A DNA stretch of 64,000 nt from contig NZ_BAABHY010000001.1 of assembly GCF_039542345.1 (NCBI RefSeq), positions 1,178,001 through 1,242,000 on the forward strand, read 5' to 3'. Shown here in pieces: positions 7,481-17,047 of the stretch; the stretch's first letter is position 1; every line of letters begins with the position of its first letter. Made by a program: the position numbers and the translations under genes. This stretch comes from Orbus sasakiae. Lineage in GTDB: Bacteria; Pseudomonadota; Gammaproteobacteria; Enterobacterales; Orbaceae. The notes beneath the pieces are model-generated. The model was not told the DNA's origin and made no database searches. It saw only the letters and a program-made list of their open reading frames with translations.

Positions 7481-9352
7481 ATGAAAAATAAAGAACTTGC
7501 TGAGTCAATTATTAAAAATGTCGGTGGTAAGGACAATGTTATGAGTCTGGTTCACTGTGCTACTCGCTTACGGTTTGTGCTCAAAGATAATACTATCGCC
7601 AGTGCAGAGACGCTTAAAAAACAAAAAGGCGTGATCATGGTCGTAGAAAGTGGTGGCCAGTTTCAAGTTGTTATCGGCAATAATGTAAATGATGTTTATA
7701 ATGACATCATGGAAATTGGCCATTTTAACGAACTCGATGCGAGCTCTGCTAGCAAAAATAGCCGTAATATACTGTCAAAACTGATAGATATTATTTCCAG
7801 CATTTTTGCACCAATGCTGACGGTACTTGTTACAGCGGGTATCTTAAAAGGCATCGTTTCTTTTTTAACCATATTAGAGGTCATCGATCCTAATACCTCA
7901 AGCTATACGTTTTTATCCGTCATTGCTGATTCCGCTTTTTATTATTTACCCATTATTTTAGGGTACTGTGCAGTCAAAAAATTTGGCGGTAATCCATTTT
8001 TTGGTATGGCACTAGGAGGCGCACTGGTTCATCCAAGTATTGTCGCGATGATGGGCGGAGCTTTACAAGCGGAAACTGAATTTTTCTCAATTCCCATTGA
8101 ATTGATTCCCTATCAATCATCGGTTATACCTGTGTTTTTTGCCGCATGGTTTTACTCATTAGTTGAAAAAAACTTAAATAAAATTTTCCATGATTCATTT
8201 AAAAAGTTCATTTCCCCGCTGTTTGGACTACTGATTACTGTGCCATTAACATTTGCTTTAATTGGCCCTGTCGCAACATTTTTAAGTGATGCGATTTCAA
8301 ATGGTATTATGTTTGTATATCAGCTCAATTCCGTATTGGCTTCAATGATTTTAGCTTCAGTATGGCAAATATTGGTCATATTTGGCGTTCATTGGGGATT
8401 AGTGCCAATATTTATGAACAATATCGTATCATCAGGTTCTGACTTTATTCTGCCTATTTTAATTCCTGCTGTATTTGGTCAAACAGGTGCTGCATTAGGA
8501 GTGATGTTACGATCTAAAGATAAAGAGTTTAAATCATTAGCTAGTTCATCAGTGTTATCAGGGTTATTTGGCGTCACAGAACCCGCTATATATGGTGTTA
8601 ACTTACCGAATAAAAAACCGTTTATTTTTGGTTGTATTGGTGCTGGCATTGGTGGCGGAATTATGGGTTTATACCAAACATTAATTTATTCATTTGGTTT
8701 TCCAAGTGTCTTTACTTTTATTCAGATCATTCCTGCCACGGGCATAAATGCCGCTTTCTATGCCGCTATCGTTGCAACCATCGCAGCATTTACAATAGCT
8801 ATGCTACTAAGTTATTTTTTCGGATTACCAAAAAAAACCGCTAATACGATGCAATCTGATTTATCATCAAACGTTGATAATCAACTTGTTGATCAAATCA
8901 TCATTGATAGTCCAATGCAAGGTCAAGTCATTGCATTATCTCAAGTAAATGATCAAACCTTTGCTAGTGAACTGATGGGCAAAGGTGTCGCTATCATTCC
9001 AACGATAGGTTATGTGGTTGCACCACAAGATGGTGAAGTTGTTTCATTATTCAGAACAAAACATGCAATTGGCTTTTTAACGGATTCCGGAGTCGAAATA
9101 CTGATTCACATCGGTCTGGATACTGTAAAGTTAGATGGGCAACATTTTACTGCTCATGTTGAAATGGGCGATAAAGTTAAACAAGGTGAAAAACTGGTTA
9201 GTTTTGATATTGAGGCGATAAAACAAGCTGGATATGAAATCACGACCCCAATTATTGTTAGTAATAGTGATAACTATCATGATGTACAATCACTTTGTCA
9301 GCAAGAAGATATTGCTTTTGGTCAATCACTTTTAGTGTTATCACAAAAATAA
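7481..9352 (+). CDS. PTS beta-glucoside transporter subunit EIIBCA (locus 1)
   Basis: The 623-residue fused permease has domains in the order B-C-A, as in BglF. EIIB (about 1-85) has the phosphoryl Cys26 in VHCATRLRF; EIIC (about 105-450) is a multi-helix membrane domain with GVTEPAIYGVNLP; EIIA (about 480-615) has the phosphoryl His543 in ILIHIGLDTV. It imports and phosphorylates aryl-beta-glucosides or cellobiose-like sugars, and would also phosphorylate the cognate antiterminator when no substrate is present. The hydrolase gene follows after 9 bases, forming an operon. TAGGA lies before the start. The exact sugar cannot be read from sequence. Confidence 0.95.
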   Translation: MKNKELAESIIKNVGGKDNVMSLVHCATRLRFVLKDNTIASAETLKKQKGVIMVVESGGQFQVVIGNNVNDVYNDIMEIGHFNELDASSASKNSRNILSKLIDIISSIFAPMLTVLVTAGILKGIVSFLTILEVIDPNTSSYTFLSVIADSAFYYLPIILGYCAVKKFGGNPFFGMALGGALVHPSIVAMMGGALQAETEFFSIPIELIPYQSSVIPVFFAAWFYSLVEKNLNKIFHDSFKKFISPLFGLLITVPLTFALIGPVATFLSDAISNGIMFVYQLNSVLASMILASVWQILVIFGVHWGLVPIFMNNIVSSGSDFILPILIPAVFGQTGAALGVMLRSKDKEFKSLASSSVLSGLFGVTEPAIYGVNLPNKKPFIFGCIGAGIGGGIMGLYQTLIYSFGFPSVFTFIQIIPATGINAAFYAAIVATIAAFTIAMLLSYFFGLPKKTANTMQSDLSSNVDNQLVDQIIIDSPMQGQVIALSQVNDQTFASELMGKGVAIIPTIGYVVAPQDGEVVSLFRTKHAIGFLTDSGVEILIHIGLDTVKLDGQHFTAHVEMGDKVKQGEKLVSFDIEAIKQAGYEITTPIIVSNSDNYHDVQSLCQQEDIAFGQSLLVLSQK

Positions 9353-9361
9353 GGAGAAACT

Positions 9362-10753
9362 ATGTCTTTAAAATTTCCAAATGACTTTCTATGGGGAGGC
9401 GCAATTGCTGCTAACCAAGTTGAAGGTGCTTACTTAGAAGATGGTAAAGGCCTTTCGACCTCAGACTGCACGCCTAATGGTATTTTTGGTGATATTGTTG
9501 ATCGTACTAAAACTGAGATCAACGGACTAAAAGATATTGCTATCGATTTTTACCATCGTTATCCTGAGGATATCGCTTTATTTGCGGAAATGGGGTTTAG
9601 CTGTTTGCGCGTATCAATTGCCTGGACTCGTATCTTCCCAAATGGTGATGAAGCCGAACCAAATCAAAAAGGTCTTGAATATTACGATAAATTATTCGAT
9701 GAAATGGCGAAATATGGGATAACACCACTTGTTACCCTTTCGCACTATGAAATGCCATATCATCTGATTACTCAGTATGGCGGTTGGGGTAATCGTAAAC
9801 TGATTGCATTTTTTACACATTATGCTCAAACAGTCTTTACTCGCTATAAGCACAAAGTTAAGTATTGGCTGACGTTTAATGAAATCAATATGTCATTACA
9901 TGAACCGTTTACCGGTGTTGGTCTTGATAGGAAAAGTAATAAGCAACAAATTTATCAAGCAATCCATCATCAATTGGTAGCAAGCAGTCGTGCAGTCAAA
10001 TTGTGCCATGACATTATACCGGAAAGTAAAATTGGTAATATGTTACTTGGCGCAATTGCTTATCCATTAACCCCGAAACCTGAAGATGTTTGGACTACAC
10101 ATCAAGAAAATCATGGTTGGTTATATTTTGGTGATGTACAAGCCCGTGGCTACTATCCAAGTTATATGCAACGCTATTTTAAAGATAATAATATTAAACT
10201 TGATATTACCAAGCAAGATTGTGACGACTTGAAAGAGACCATCGATTTTATTTCATTTAGCTATTATATGAGCTGTTGTGCAACTGCTGATAATTCATTG
10301 CGTCAAAAAGGTAATATTCTTGATATGGTACCGAATCCTTATTTAGAAGCTTCAGAATGGGGGTGGCAAATTGATCCTGTTGGTATGCGTTATTTACTTA
10401 ACCTTCTTTATGAACGCTATCAAAAACCCTTATTTATCGTTGAAAATGGGTTAGGTGCTAAAGATACTGTTGAAGCAGATGGCAGCATTCATGATGATTA
10501 TCGCATTAAATACATGAATGACCATTTAGTCCAAGTACGAGAAGCCATTAAAGATGGCGTTGAAGTAATGGGATATACCAGTTGGGGGCCTATTGATTTA
10601 ATTAGTGCCTCTAAAGCAGAAATTAGCAAACGGTATGGTTTTATCTATGTTGATTTGAACCAAGATGGAAGTGGTACATTAAATCGTATCCGTAAAAAAA
10701 GTTTTTATTGGTACCAATCTGTGATTCAGTCAAATGGGGAAACATTAAAGTAA
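9362..10753 (+). CDS. 6-phospho-beta-glucosidase, GH1 family (locus 1)
   Basis: This 463-residue glycoside hydrolase family 1 enzyme is related to BglA, BglB and AscB. The N-terminal signature FLWGGAIAANQVEGAY is present; acid/base Glu174 lies in TFNEIN and nucleophile Glu361 in IVENGLG. The C-terminal SKAEISKRYGFIYVD matches the phosphate-binding loop of 6-phospho-glycosidases (Ser, Lys and Tyr contacts to the 6-phosphate). It hydrolyses the phosphorylated disaccharide brought in by the upstream permease to glucose 6-phosphate and an aglycone or glucose. AGGAG lies 6 bases before the ATG, giving efficient translation. It is shorter than the locus 2 paralogue by 30 residues, mainly near the N-terminus. 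Confidence 0.95.
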   Translation: MSLKFPNDFLWGGAIAANQVEGAYLEDGKGLSTSDCTPNGIFGDIVDRTKTEINGLKDIAIDFYHRYPEDIALFAEMGFSCLRVSIAWTRIFPNGDEAEPNQKGLEYYDKLFDEMAKYGITPLVTLSHYEMPYHLITQYGGWGNRKLIAFFTHYAQTVFTRYKHKVKYWLTFNEINMSLHEPFTGVGLDRKSNKQQIYQAIHHQLVASSRAVKLCHDIIPESKIGNMLLGAIAYPLTPKPEDVWTTHQENHGWLYFGDVQARGYYPSYMQRYFKDNNIKLDITKQDCDDLKETIDFISFSYYMSCCATADNSLRQKGNILDMVPNPYLEASEWGWQIDPVGMRYLLNLLYERYQKPLFIVENGLGAKDTVEADGSIHDDYRIKYMNDHLVQVREAIKDGVEVMGYTSWGPIDLISASKAEISKRYGFIYVDLNQDGSGTLNRIRKKSFYWYQSVIQSNGETLK

Positions 10754-11005
10754 TCGATTAACATGATAGGCAAGTCGAACATGGCTTGCCTAACTTTCCT
10801 AGCGCAGAATATGTGCATTACAACAAACCATTCATGCGATAAAAGCATATTGATTCATTTCAGAATGCATTAATGAAACTTAAAATATTATCAATATTGT
10901 GGCTTAATTATTCAACTGTAACCAATATCTGCTATACCAATAAAGGTAAATTTGTTATAGAAATGATGAGTGATCAGCGTTAAATCCCAAATTAAACATA
11001 ATGAC

Positions 11006-11043
11006 ACATAAAAAGATAGACTTTCTTAGCTATCTTTTTATGT
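11006..11043. terminator. Terminator hairpin in the 298-base gap between bglA-type gene 1 and the yidA-like gene
   Basis: A perfect 14-bp stem (ACATAAAAAGATAG with CTATCTTTTTATGT, loop of ten) ends 9 bases before the stop of the convergent yidA-like gene. The A- and T-rich arms make it suitable for both directions. The remainder of the gap (10754-11005) has only a short AGGCAAG/CTTGCCT hairpin at 10768-10791 and no gene that I can support. Confidence 0.7.
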
Positions 11044-11051
11044 ATGGGTAA

Positions 11052-11858
11052 TTAAATAAATGTTTTTATTGCAAAAGCTACGCCATCTTCGTCATTACCT
11101 TTAGTCACAAATGTGGCGGCCTCTTTTACTGCATCGATCGCATTACCCATTGCAATTTTATGTTTAGCAAACTCAAACATTGGTAAATCATTATTTTGAT
11201 CACCTATGCACATAATTTCATCTTCTGTAATATTGAGTTTCTTTGCTAATGCATTAACTGCGGTGCCTTTATTCGCATCGGGATGTAAGCACTCAAGGAA
11301 AAATGGTGTGCTGCGTAACATCGTATATTTATTAAAAAATTCAGCGGGAATTTTACTTTCAGCAAGATTAAGTAACTCAGGCTCACCGCATAGCATAATT
11401 TTATTAAAACGTAAGCTTGGATCCATTTTATCAACAGGCCTAAACATTAATGGTGTATTAGTAATATAAGACTCATGCACGGTATAGTGATTAATATTTT
11501 CATTGGCCGTAAAAATCTTATTATCGGCAAGCGCATGCATCGAAATATCAATATCACGCGATAGCTTTTCAATTGCTAAGTAATCGTCAAAACTCAGCGG
11601 AAACTCCATCAGATGTTTACCAGTACTGGTGTCATGAATCACACTACCATTATTACTAATACAAAATTGATCTTGACGTTTTAATCCCAATTCATCTAAG
11701 TAAGGCGTAATTCCTGAAAAAGGTCGACCTGTAGCCAAAATAACATAAATCCCTTTATTGATAGCATAATCAATAGCTTCTTTTACACCGGCTGAAATCT
11801 GATGATGGGTATTTAACAAAGTGCCATCTAAATCAATAGCGACGAGTTTGATTGACAT
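11052..11858 (-). CDS. yidA: Cof-type HAD sugar phosphatase, YidA-like
   Basis: The 268-residue protein follows E. coli YidA (270) over its whole length. HAD motif I is AIDLDGTLLN (nucleophile Asp and general acid Asp), motif II lies in LATGRPFSG, and motif IV is GDQNNDLPMF; the C2-type cap carries HALADNKIFTANENI and TVHESYITNTPLMF. YidA dephosphorylates sugar phosphates such as alpha-glucose 1-phosphate and erythrose 4-phosphate. Its place between two 6-phospho-beta-glucoside cassettes suggests it could limit sugar-phosphate excess, but that link is inferred from position only. AAAGGAATAAAT gives a good ribosome site before the ATG at 11858. Confidence 0.9.
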   Translation of the reverse strand: MSIKLVAIDLDGTLLNTHHQISAGVKEAIDYAINKGIYVILATGRPFSGITPYLDELGLKRQDQFCISNNGSVIHDTSTGKHLMEFPLSFDDYLAIEKLSRDIDISMHALADNKIFTANENINHYTVHESYITNTPLMFRPVDKMDPSLRFNKIMLCGEPELLNLAESKIPAEFFNKYTMLRSTPFFLECLHPDANKGTAVNALAKKLNITEDEIMCIGDQNNDLPMFEFAKHKIAMGNAIDAVKEAATFVTKGNDEDGVAFAIKTFI

Positions 11859-12041
11859 ATTTATTCCTTTAATTAGATTTATTTATGATGAATTATTGTT
11901 TGATTATTGTAGAACAAAACTGATAAAAATTCCTTATTTTCCACACTTTAAATGAATAATTTACAATGTAAAAATAAATGATAAAAACAGCCGCTAAAAA
12001 AACAGTGATTGCTTTAATGTTAAGGTTTTTTTGTCGCTAAA

Positions 12042-12072
12042 CTTAGCGTTGGTCTATTTAACCAACGCTAAG
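12042..12072. terminator. Strong hairpin after the locus 2 hydrolase gene
   Basis: A perfect 12-bp stem, CTTAGCGTTGGT with ACCAACGCTAAG, and a seven-base loop lie 40 bases beyond the end of the GH1 gene on the - strand. No continuous T tract follows directly, so it could be a terminator or a 3'-end stabilising hairpin. Confidence 0.55.
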
Positions 12073-12111
12073 AGCCATCATAAAATTTACTATCCCATAA
12101 TGATATCTCGA

Positions 12112-13593
12112 TTAAGTAAGATCTTCACCATTAGAAGCAATCACTTTTTTATACCAATAAAAAGAATCTTTCGGAATACGTTTTAAACTGCCCTTACCTT
12201 GATCATCTTGATCAACATAAATAAAGCCATAACGCTTACTCATCTGAGATGTCCCACAACTGATTAAATCGATACAACCCCATACAGTATAACCAAAAAC
12301 ATCAACACCATCTTCAATCGCATCTTTTACCGCAGCAATATGCTGTTTTAAATAATCAATTCGATAATCATCATGAATGTTATCATCTGAACTCAATACA
12401 TCCTTGGCACCTAAGCCATTTTCAGCAACAAATAAAGGTAATTCATAACGATCATAAAGCTTAATTAAGGCAATTCTTAATCCAGTTGCATCTATCGGCC
12501 AATCCCATTGTGTCAATTTTAGATATTCATTCTTTATCGGACTATCAAATGAACCTGCTAATTTAGCCGCATCTTCACGTGCTTCAGTAACATGTGACAT
12601 ATAATAGCTAATAGCAACATAATCAACTTTACCCTCACGTAAAATGGCTTCATCTTCATCTTGCATCTGAATATCAATATTTTGATCAGCAAAATAACGA
12701 GTTATATAAGAAGGATATTCACCTCGAGCTTGCACATCAGGATAAAACATATTTAATTGATTTGATTTAACTGATTGTAATTGATCTTCTGGTTTTGTTG
12801 TTTTCGCATAGGATTCAATATGATTAATCATACAACCAACTTTAGCGTCAGGAATAATATCACGAGCAGCTTTTACCGCTAAAGCGCTTGCCAAGAATTG
12901 ATGATGTGATGCTTGATATGCCGCTTGTAATGGATTGTCAACTAAATCAGCAAGGACGCCAGCCCCCGTATACAAACTATTTAAATTCATATTCATTTCA
13001 TTAAATGTAATCCAATATTTAACTTTATGTTTGTAGCGTTCAAGGATCACTTTGGCATATTTTTCAAAGATTTGAACTAAAGCTCTGTTCACCCAGCCAT
13101 TGTATTTTTTAGTCAATTCAATAGGCATTTCATAATGTGACATTGTCACTAATGGTTCAATACCATACTTCGCACACTCATCAAATACTTTGTCATAAAA
13201 AGCAAGACCGGCCTCATTAGGTGCTGACTCTAAACCAGTAGGAAATATTCTTACCCATGAAATCGATAAACGAAAGACGTTAAAACCCATCTCGGCAAAT
13301 AGTGCGATATCTTCTTTATAATTATGATAAAAATCAATCCCCCAACGTTTTGGAAATAGTGTTTTTTCAGGATGATTTTCATAAAATTCTAGCTCTTTAG
13401 ATGTCACATTAAACGTAAAATTATCCACCTTACCTGATGCATAAGGATCTTTATAAGCCGCCATATCGGACGTTGATAATCCTTTACCATCTTTATCAAA
13501 TGCCCCTTCGATTTGATTTGCGGCTGTCGCGCCACCCCATAAAAAATGTTTTGGAAAATGTGTATTTAATTTTTTGATTTGACTATATTTCAT
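12112..13593 (-). CDS. 6-phospho-beta-glucosidase, GH1 family (locus 2)
   Basis: This 493-residue GH1 enzyme is a paralogue of the locus 1 hydrolase and similar in size to BglA (479). It has HFLWGGATAANQIEGAF at the N-terminus, acid/base Glu199 in TFNEMN, nucleophile Glu391 in VAENGLG, and the phosphate-binding SQMSKRYGFIYVD near the end. Against locus 1 it has an insertion after the N-terminal signature (about residues 45-70, with NFTFNVTSKELEFYENHPEK). It lies 7 bases downstream of the locus 2 permease and is surely cotranscribed. The role is cleavage of imported beta-glucoside 6-phosphates in the cytosol. Confidence 0.95.
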   Translation of the reverse strand: MKYSQIKKLNTHFPKHFLWGGATAANQIEGAFDKDGKGLSTSDMAAYKDPYASGKVDNFTFNVTSKELEFYENHPEKTLFPKRWGIDFYHNYKEDIALFAEMGFNVFRLSISWVRIFPTGLESAPNEAGLAFYDKVFDECAKYGIEPLVTMSHYEMPIELTKKYNGWVNRALVQIFEKYAKVILERYKHKVKYWITFNEMNMNLNSLYTGAGVLADLVDNPLQAAYQASHHQFLASALAVKAARDIIPDAKVGCMINHIESYAKTTKPEDQLQSVKSNQLNMFYPDVQARGEYPSYITRYFADQNIDIQMQDEDEAILREGKVDYVAISYYMSHVTEAREDAAKLAGSFDSPIKNEYLKLTQWDWPIDATGLRIALIKLYDRYELPLFVAENGLGAKDVLSSDDNIHDDYRIDYLKQHIAAVKDAIEDGVDVFGYTVWGCIDLISCGTSQMSKRYGFIYVDQDDQGKGSLKRIPKDSFYWYKKVIASNGEDLT

Positions 13594-13600
13594 ATATACC

Positions 13601-15538
13601 TCATTGATTAATAGACTTGTTAATATTCATTAAAACATCTTGTCCAGCTTTGACATGATGTGCTTGAGTAAAATGGTCAATCTTAAATTGATCATTATTT
13701 GTTATTACAATCGGTGTAATGGTTGTAAGGTTAGCGTGTTCAATCAGTGCAATATCAAATTCAAGTAATAATTCACCGACACTGATTCGCTGCCCTTGTT
13801 CTACAAAACATTTAAAACCATTGCCTTTAAGCGAAACAGTATCAATGCCAACATGAATCAACAGTTCAATGCCTTCATCTGATATGATGCCAATAGCATG
13901 CTGGGTTGGTGTAATCACTGACACATAACCGTTACATGGGGCGAGTACTTGATTTTCTATTGGTAAAATCGCAATGCCATCTCCCATGATTTTTTCTGCA
14001 AAAGTATGATCAGGGACCTGTGCAAGAGGTGCGACTTCACCACTAATTGGAGCCATTAATGTCAATATGGCAGTTGGACATGAAGATGATTTGTTGGATA
14101 TGTTTTTCTCTGATTCGTTTTGTGAGTTCACTAAATTTTCATCAAGCTGACAGCATAAAGTCATCAAAAATGCACTGATAAAACTCAACGAAATAGCAAC
14201 AATGATATACCATAAATTAGCATGATCGTTGACCTCTGTGCTGATATAGGTTGGTAAAGCCGTTAAACCAGGTAGACTAAATTGATATACTTTAACAGCA
14301 AAAAAGCCGACGACTGCCCCACCCATCGCACCAGCGACAAGTGCACAATAGAATGGTTTACGTAATTTAGTTGTCACGCCATATATTGCTGGTTCGGTAA
14401 TCCCCAGCATCGCTGAAATTGCCGAAGAAAAGGCCAGTGATTTAAACGCTTTATTCCGTTTGATTTTTATTGTCACAGCTAGCGTCGCACCAGCTTGTGC
14501 TAAATTACTCACTATACTAATTGGCAACAGCATAAAGTCATAGCCGAGTTGTCTGAAATTCTCAAAGGTTGAGGGGAAAATGGCATAATGCATTCCTGTA
14601 ATGACTAATAGTGACATCCCTCCCCCCATGACTAAGCCAGCAATGGGGCCAGCACTATCGAATAATAATTTGAATCCTTCTGATAAATAATAACCAAGAT
14701 AAGATCCTAAAGGCGCTATCACAATAAGCATAATGATCGACGTAACGACTAATACAATAATGGGTGTTAAGATCATTTTGAATAACGCGGGTATTACTTT
14801 TTCAACAAAACGATTGATATAACTCAGTAACCAAACGCTTAATATGATTGGGATAACACTGGCGTGGTAATCTATATTGTTCGGAATTGATAGTCCAAAT
14901 AAGTTAAAAGAAGGCCGTTCAGGGAAAACCAAAGTATTGGCGTCGCTAAGGGTAAATGAGTCAATGAGTAAAGATGCTGATAGTGAAGGATAAAGTAAAA
15001 TACACGCTAATGTAATCGCTAAATACTCATGGGTTTTAAACTTTTTAGCCGCTGATGATGCCACTAAAATAGGTAAAAAATAAAATGCAGCTTCTGAGAT
15101 GCCGTATAAAACATTATAGGTAGAATCGTTAGTAGACAAAAAATTAAGCACAACCAGTAAACTCAGTATCCCTTTTAATAATCCAGTTCCAACGATTGCC
15201 GGTAAAATGGGTGTAAAAATACCGGATAAAAAATCAAAAATACCATTAATCATGCTCTGTTTTGGTTTATGGACCGCTGTTGATGGGTGAGTATCCCCAA
15301 CCAATTTATCGAGCTCATTAAATACTTTACTCACTTTATTACCAAGAATAATTTGTAATTGATCCCCCTGAAAATGAACACCCATTACACCATCCAATGC
15401 GCTTAATTCAGCTAGATTAGCCAAACGTTTATCATTAAGGTTAAAGCGTAATCGTGTAATACAGTGCCAATGTTGGTTAATATTTTTTTTACCACCAATT
15501 TTAGCCAATATGTGTTGTGCTAATTGTTGATTATCCAT
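13601..15538 (-). CDS. PTS beta-glucoside transporter subunit EIIBCA (locus 2)
   Basis: This 645-residue fused permease is a paralogue of the locus 1 transporter with the same B-C-A order. EIIB phosphoryl Cys26 is in WHCITRLRF; EIIC has GITEPAIYGVTTKLRKPF and GMHYAIFP; EIIA phosphoryl His562 is in LLIHVGIDTV. The B-C linker (SGIFTPILPAIVGTGLLKG) is typical of BglF. The EIIC is quite diverged from locus 1, with extra residues near DSFTLSDANTLVFPERPSFNLFG (split here only as description of about residues 195-217), so a different sugar is plausible. Expression is controlled by a RAT/terminator directly upstream. The upstream gene encodes the matching antiterminator. Confidence 0.95.
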   Translation of the reverse strand: MDNQQLAQHILAKIGGKKNINQHWHCITRLRFNLNDKRLANLAELSALDGVMGVHFQGDQLQIILGNKVSKVFNELDKLVGDTHPSTAVHKPKQSMINGIFDFLSGIFTPILPAIVGTGLLKGILSLLVVLNFLSTNDSTYNVLYGISEAAFYFLPILVASSAAKKFKTHEYLAITLACILLYPSLSASLLIDSFTLSDANTLVFPERPSFNLFGLSIPNNIDYHASVIPIILSVWLLSYINRFVEKVIPALFKMILTPIIVLVVTSIIMLIVIAPLGSYLGYYLSEGFKLLFDSAGPIAGLVMGGGMSLLVITGMHYAIFPSTFENFRQLGYDFMLLPISIVSNLAQAGATLAVTIKIKRNKAFKSLAFSSAISAMLGITEPAIYGVTTKLRKPFYCALVAGAMGGAVVGFFAVKVYQFSLPGLTALPTYISTEVNDHANLWYIIVAISLSFISAFLMTLCCQLDENLVNSQNESEKNISNKSSSCPTAILTLMAPISGEVAPLAQVPDHTFAEKIMGDGIAILPIENQVLAPCNGYVSVITPTQHAIGIISDEGIELLIHVGIDTVSLKGNGFKCFVEQGQRISVGELLLEFDIALIEHANLTTITPIVITNNDQFKIDHFTQAHHVKAGQDVLMNINKSINQ

Positions 15539-15600
15539 TTTTCACCTATTAATACTTAATTACTCAATAGCAAAAAATTGCTCAGCTATTGATCAAAAAA

Positions 15601-15673
15601 AAACCTGAACAAAACAACGTATACATGTCATTTTGTTCAGGTTTATGCCTAGTCTTTTATGCTAGTAACACAC
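15601..15673 (-). promoter_or_regulatory. RAT antiterminator element with terminator before the locus 2 PTS gene
   Basis: Read on the - strand, GTGTTACTAG opens the RAT near 15671 and CTAGGCATAAACC closes it near 15640. The terminator stem AAACCTGAACAAAA / TTTTGTTCAGGTTT (15601-15614 with 15631-15644, 14 bp) is followed by a further run of T. The AAACC segment is shared by both structures. The order antiterminator gene, RAT, permease, hydrolase copies the classic bgl operon layout. Confidence 0.92.
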
Positions 15674-15693
15674 CTGTGAGGGCTGTTTATGTG

Positions 15694-16539
15694 TTAATCT
15701 ACTTGTAATAAACGTTCTATATGTACGGTTAAATAAAATATTTCATCATCGGGTACCGTTAAATTGTATTCATGACTAATTAATTTCACAATTTTCTCAG
15801 CACAAGCGTGGTGAGTTAAAAATTGTCTTTTCAGATCATCAATTAACGACGATGATTTATTATTCATCCCATGTAATTGCAGTTCTTTACAGCGTACAAT
15901 CAATAATTTCAAATGAATAATGAAACGCGAAAAATTTAATGATGACTTATCAATTGTTATATGAAAATGGTAACTAATTAAATTCGCGATTTGATAAGAC
16001 AGTTTAGTTAATTTTAACGTTTCACCTACATTCTTATTATTTAAGCGAGCGTTGACAAAATGTAGTGCAATTAACGAGGCTTCTGAATCCGGGAGTTGGA
16101 TATTTTTTATTTTATTAATATATTCAACAGCTCGTTTACCAATGTCATATTCATTTAAATAAAGAAACTGAACTTCATGAATATGAATGTCATCACTATT
16201 CCCTTTTTCAAATCGTTTGATTGCAAAAGAAATATGTTCAGCTAATGCAATTAATAAAGAATCACTGAGTTTTTCATCAAGATGATGCTCTGATTTTTGA
16301 ATGATTTTGTTGGTTAATTCAATGATATCGACGGGAATAAAATCAATAAAATGTAATATTTCAGCCTCTTTTTTATGAATAAAAACACGATTATCTGCAT
16401 CATCATTCAAAATATCGCCTCTGCGCGCTGAAAATCCGATGCCTTTGCCAACAATGATCATCTCTCTCCCAGTCTTATCATAGACTTGCACTGCATTATT
16501 GTTGATGGTTTTGCTGACTGTATACAAATCACACCTCAT
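15694..16539 (-). CDS. BglG/LicT-family transcription antiterminator (locus 2)
   Basis: The 281-residue antiterminator has a CAT RNA-binding domain (VSKTINNNAVQVYD, VGKGIGFSARRGD), PRD1 (AEHISFAIKRFEKGN, EASLIALHFVNARL) and PRD2 (RFIIHLKLL, DDEIFYLTVHIERLL). The ATG at 16539 gives a few more N-terminal residues than the locus 1 paralogue; an in-frame TTG at 16527 with GAGGTG upstream would align the two proteins better, so the start is uncertain. A RAT/terminator precedes the gene, so it probably regulates its own transcription, as BglG does. Cognate partner is the downstream EIIBCA permease. Confidence 0.92.
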   Translation of the reverse strand: MRCDLYTVSKTINNNAVQVYDKTGREMIIVGKGIGFSARRGDILNDDADNRVFIHKKEAEILHFIDFIPVDIIELTNKIIQKSEHHLDEKLSDSLLIALAEHISFAIKRFEKGNSDDIHIHEVQFLYLNEYDIGKRAVEYINKIKNIQLPDSEASLIALHFVNARLNNKNVGETLKLTKLSYQIANLISYHFHITIDKSSLNFSRFIIHLKLLIVRCKELQLHGMNNKSSSLIDDLKRQFLTHHACAEKIVKLISHEYNLTVPDDEIFYLTVHIERLLQVD

Positions 16540-16567
16540 GAATTATTCAGTAGTTTTAGCCATAAAA

Positions 16568-16645
16568 AAACCTAAACAAAATTGAGCCATTTGTATTGAA
16601 CTCAGTTTCGTTTAGGTTTATGCCTAGTCGAGCTAGTGACATACC
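16568..16645 (-). promoter_or_regulatory. RAT antiterminator element with terminator in the leader of antiterminator gene 2
   Basis: On the - strand GGTATGTCACTAG (from about 16645) and CTAGGCATAAACC (to about 16615) form the RAT. The terminator pairs 16601-16619 with 16568-16586 (AAACCTAAAC on one side, GTTTAGGTTT on the other, with a few mismatches inside) and ends in seven T. Sequence of the RAT 3' half is identical to the one before the permease, so both are likely bound by the same protein. Confidence 0.9.
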
Positions 16646-16718
16646 TAATAAATCAGGTATCTATTTAAATCTATAATAGTCATGAAATAATTAGTTATGC
16701 AACAACAATTTTTATTAT

Positions 16719-16734
16719 TTTGAATTTGATCACA
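16719..16734. promoter_or_regulatory. Candidate CRP site in the divergent region between locus 2 and the porin
   Basis: TTTGA-N6-TCACA matches the CRP consensus at 9 of 10 defined bases. It stands between the leader of antiterminator gene 2 and the double RAT leader of the porin gene, so it could serve either divergent promoter. Confidence 0.5.
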
Positions 16735-16808
16735 AAAATGACAATCCCCGCTTCCCTGTTTTTATTTTGTTAAGTACGATTATTAACGATTTATTCAAGT
16801 AAGATATA

Positions 16809-16884
16809 GGCTTGTTACCAAATAATAATATTATTTTGGGCAAAACCTAAATTCACCCTAATTGGTGAGTTTAGGTTTTTTTTT
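16809..16884 (+). promoter_or_regulatory. First of two tandem RAT/terminator elements before the porin gene
   Basis: GGCTTGTTACC at 16809 and GGGCAAAACC ending at 16847 form a RAT with a long AT-rich apical stem (CCAAATAATA against TTATTTTGG). The overlapping terminator pairs AACCTAAATTCACC (16844-16857) with GGTGAGTTTAGGTT (16864-16877), followed by seven T. Another complete element begins 95 bases later. Confidence 0.9.
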
Positions 16885-16978
16885 GCATAAATGATAGCGA
16901 GACAAGGAGCCAAACACATCAATCATATTGAAATGACAACCTAAAAAATTAAGCACAATAATAAAATTGCATCATTTA

Positions 16979-17047
16979 GGATGTAACTACTTCGAGTAGG
17001 CAGAACCTAAATAGTAGCGTAACCCACGTTATTATTTAGGTTTTTTT
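16979..17047 (+). promoter_or_regulatory. Second of two tandem RAT/terminator elements before the porin gene
   Basis: GGATGTAACTAC at 16979 and GTAGGCAGAACC ending at 17007 form a compact 29-base RAT with a TTCGA-type loop. The overlapping terminator pairs AACCTAAATA (17004-17013) with TATTTAGGTT (17033-17042), extended inward by GCGT/ACGT, and ends in a T run. The porin start is 22 bases further on. Confidence 0.9.
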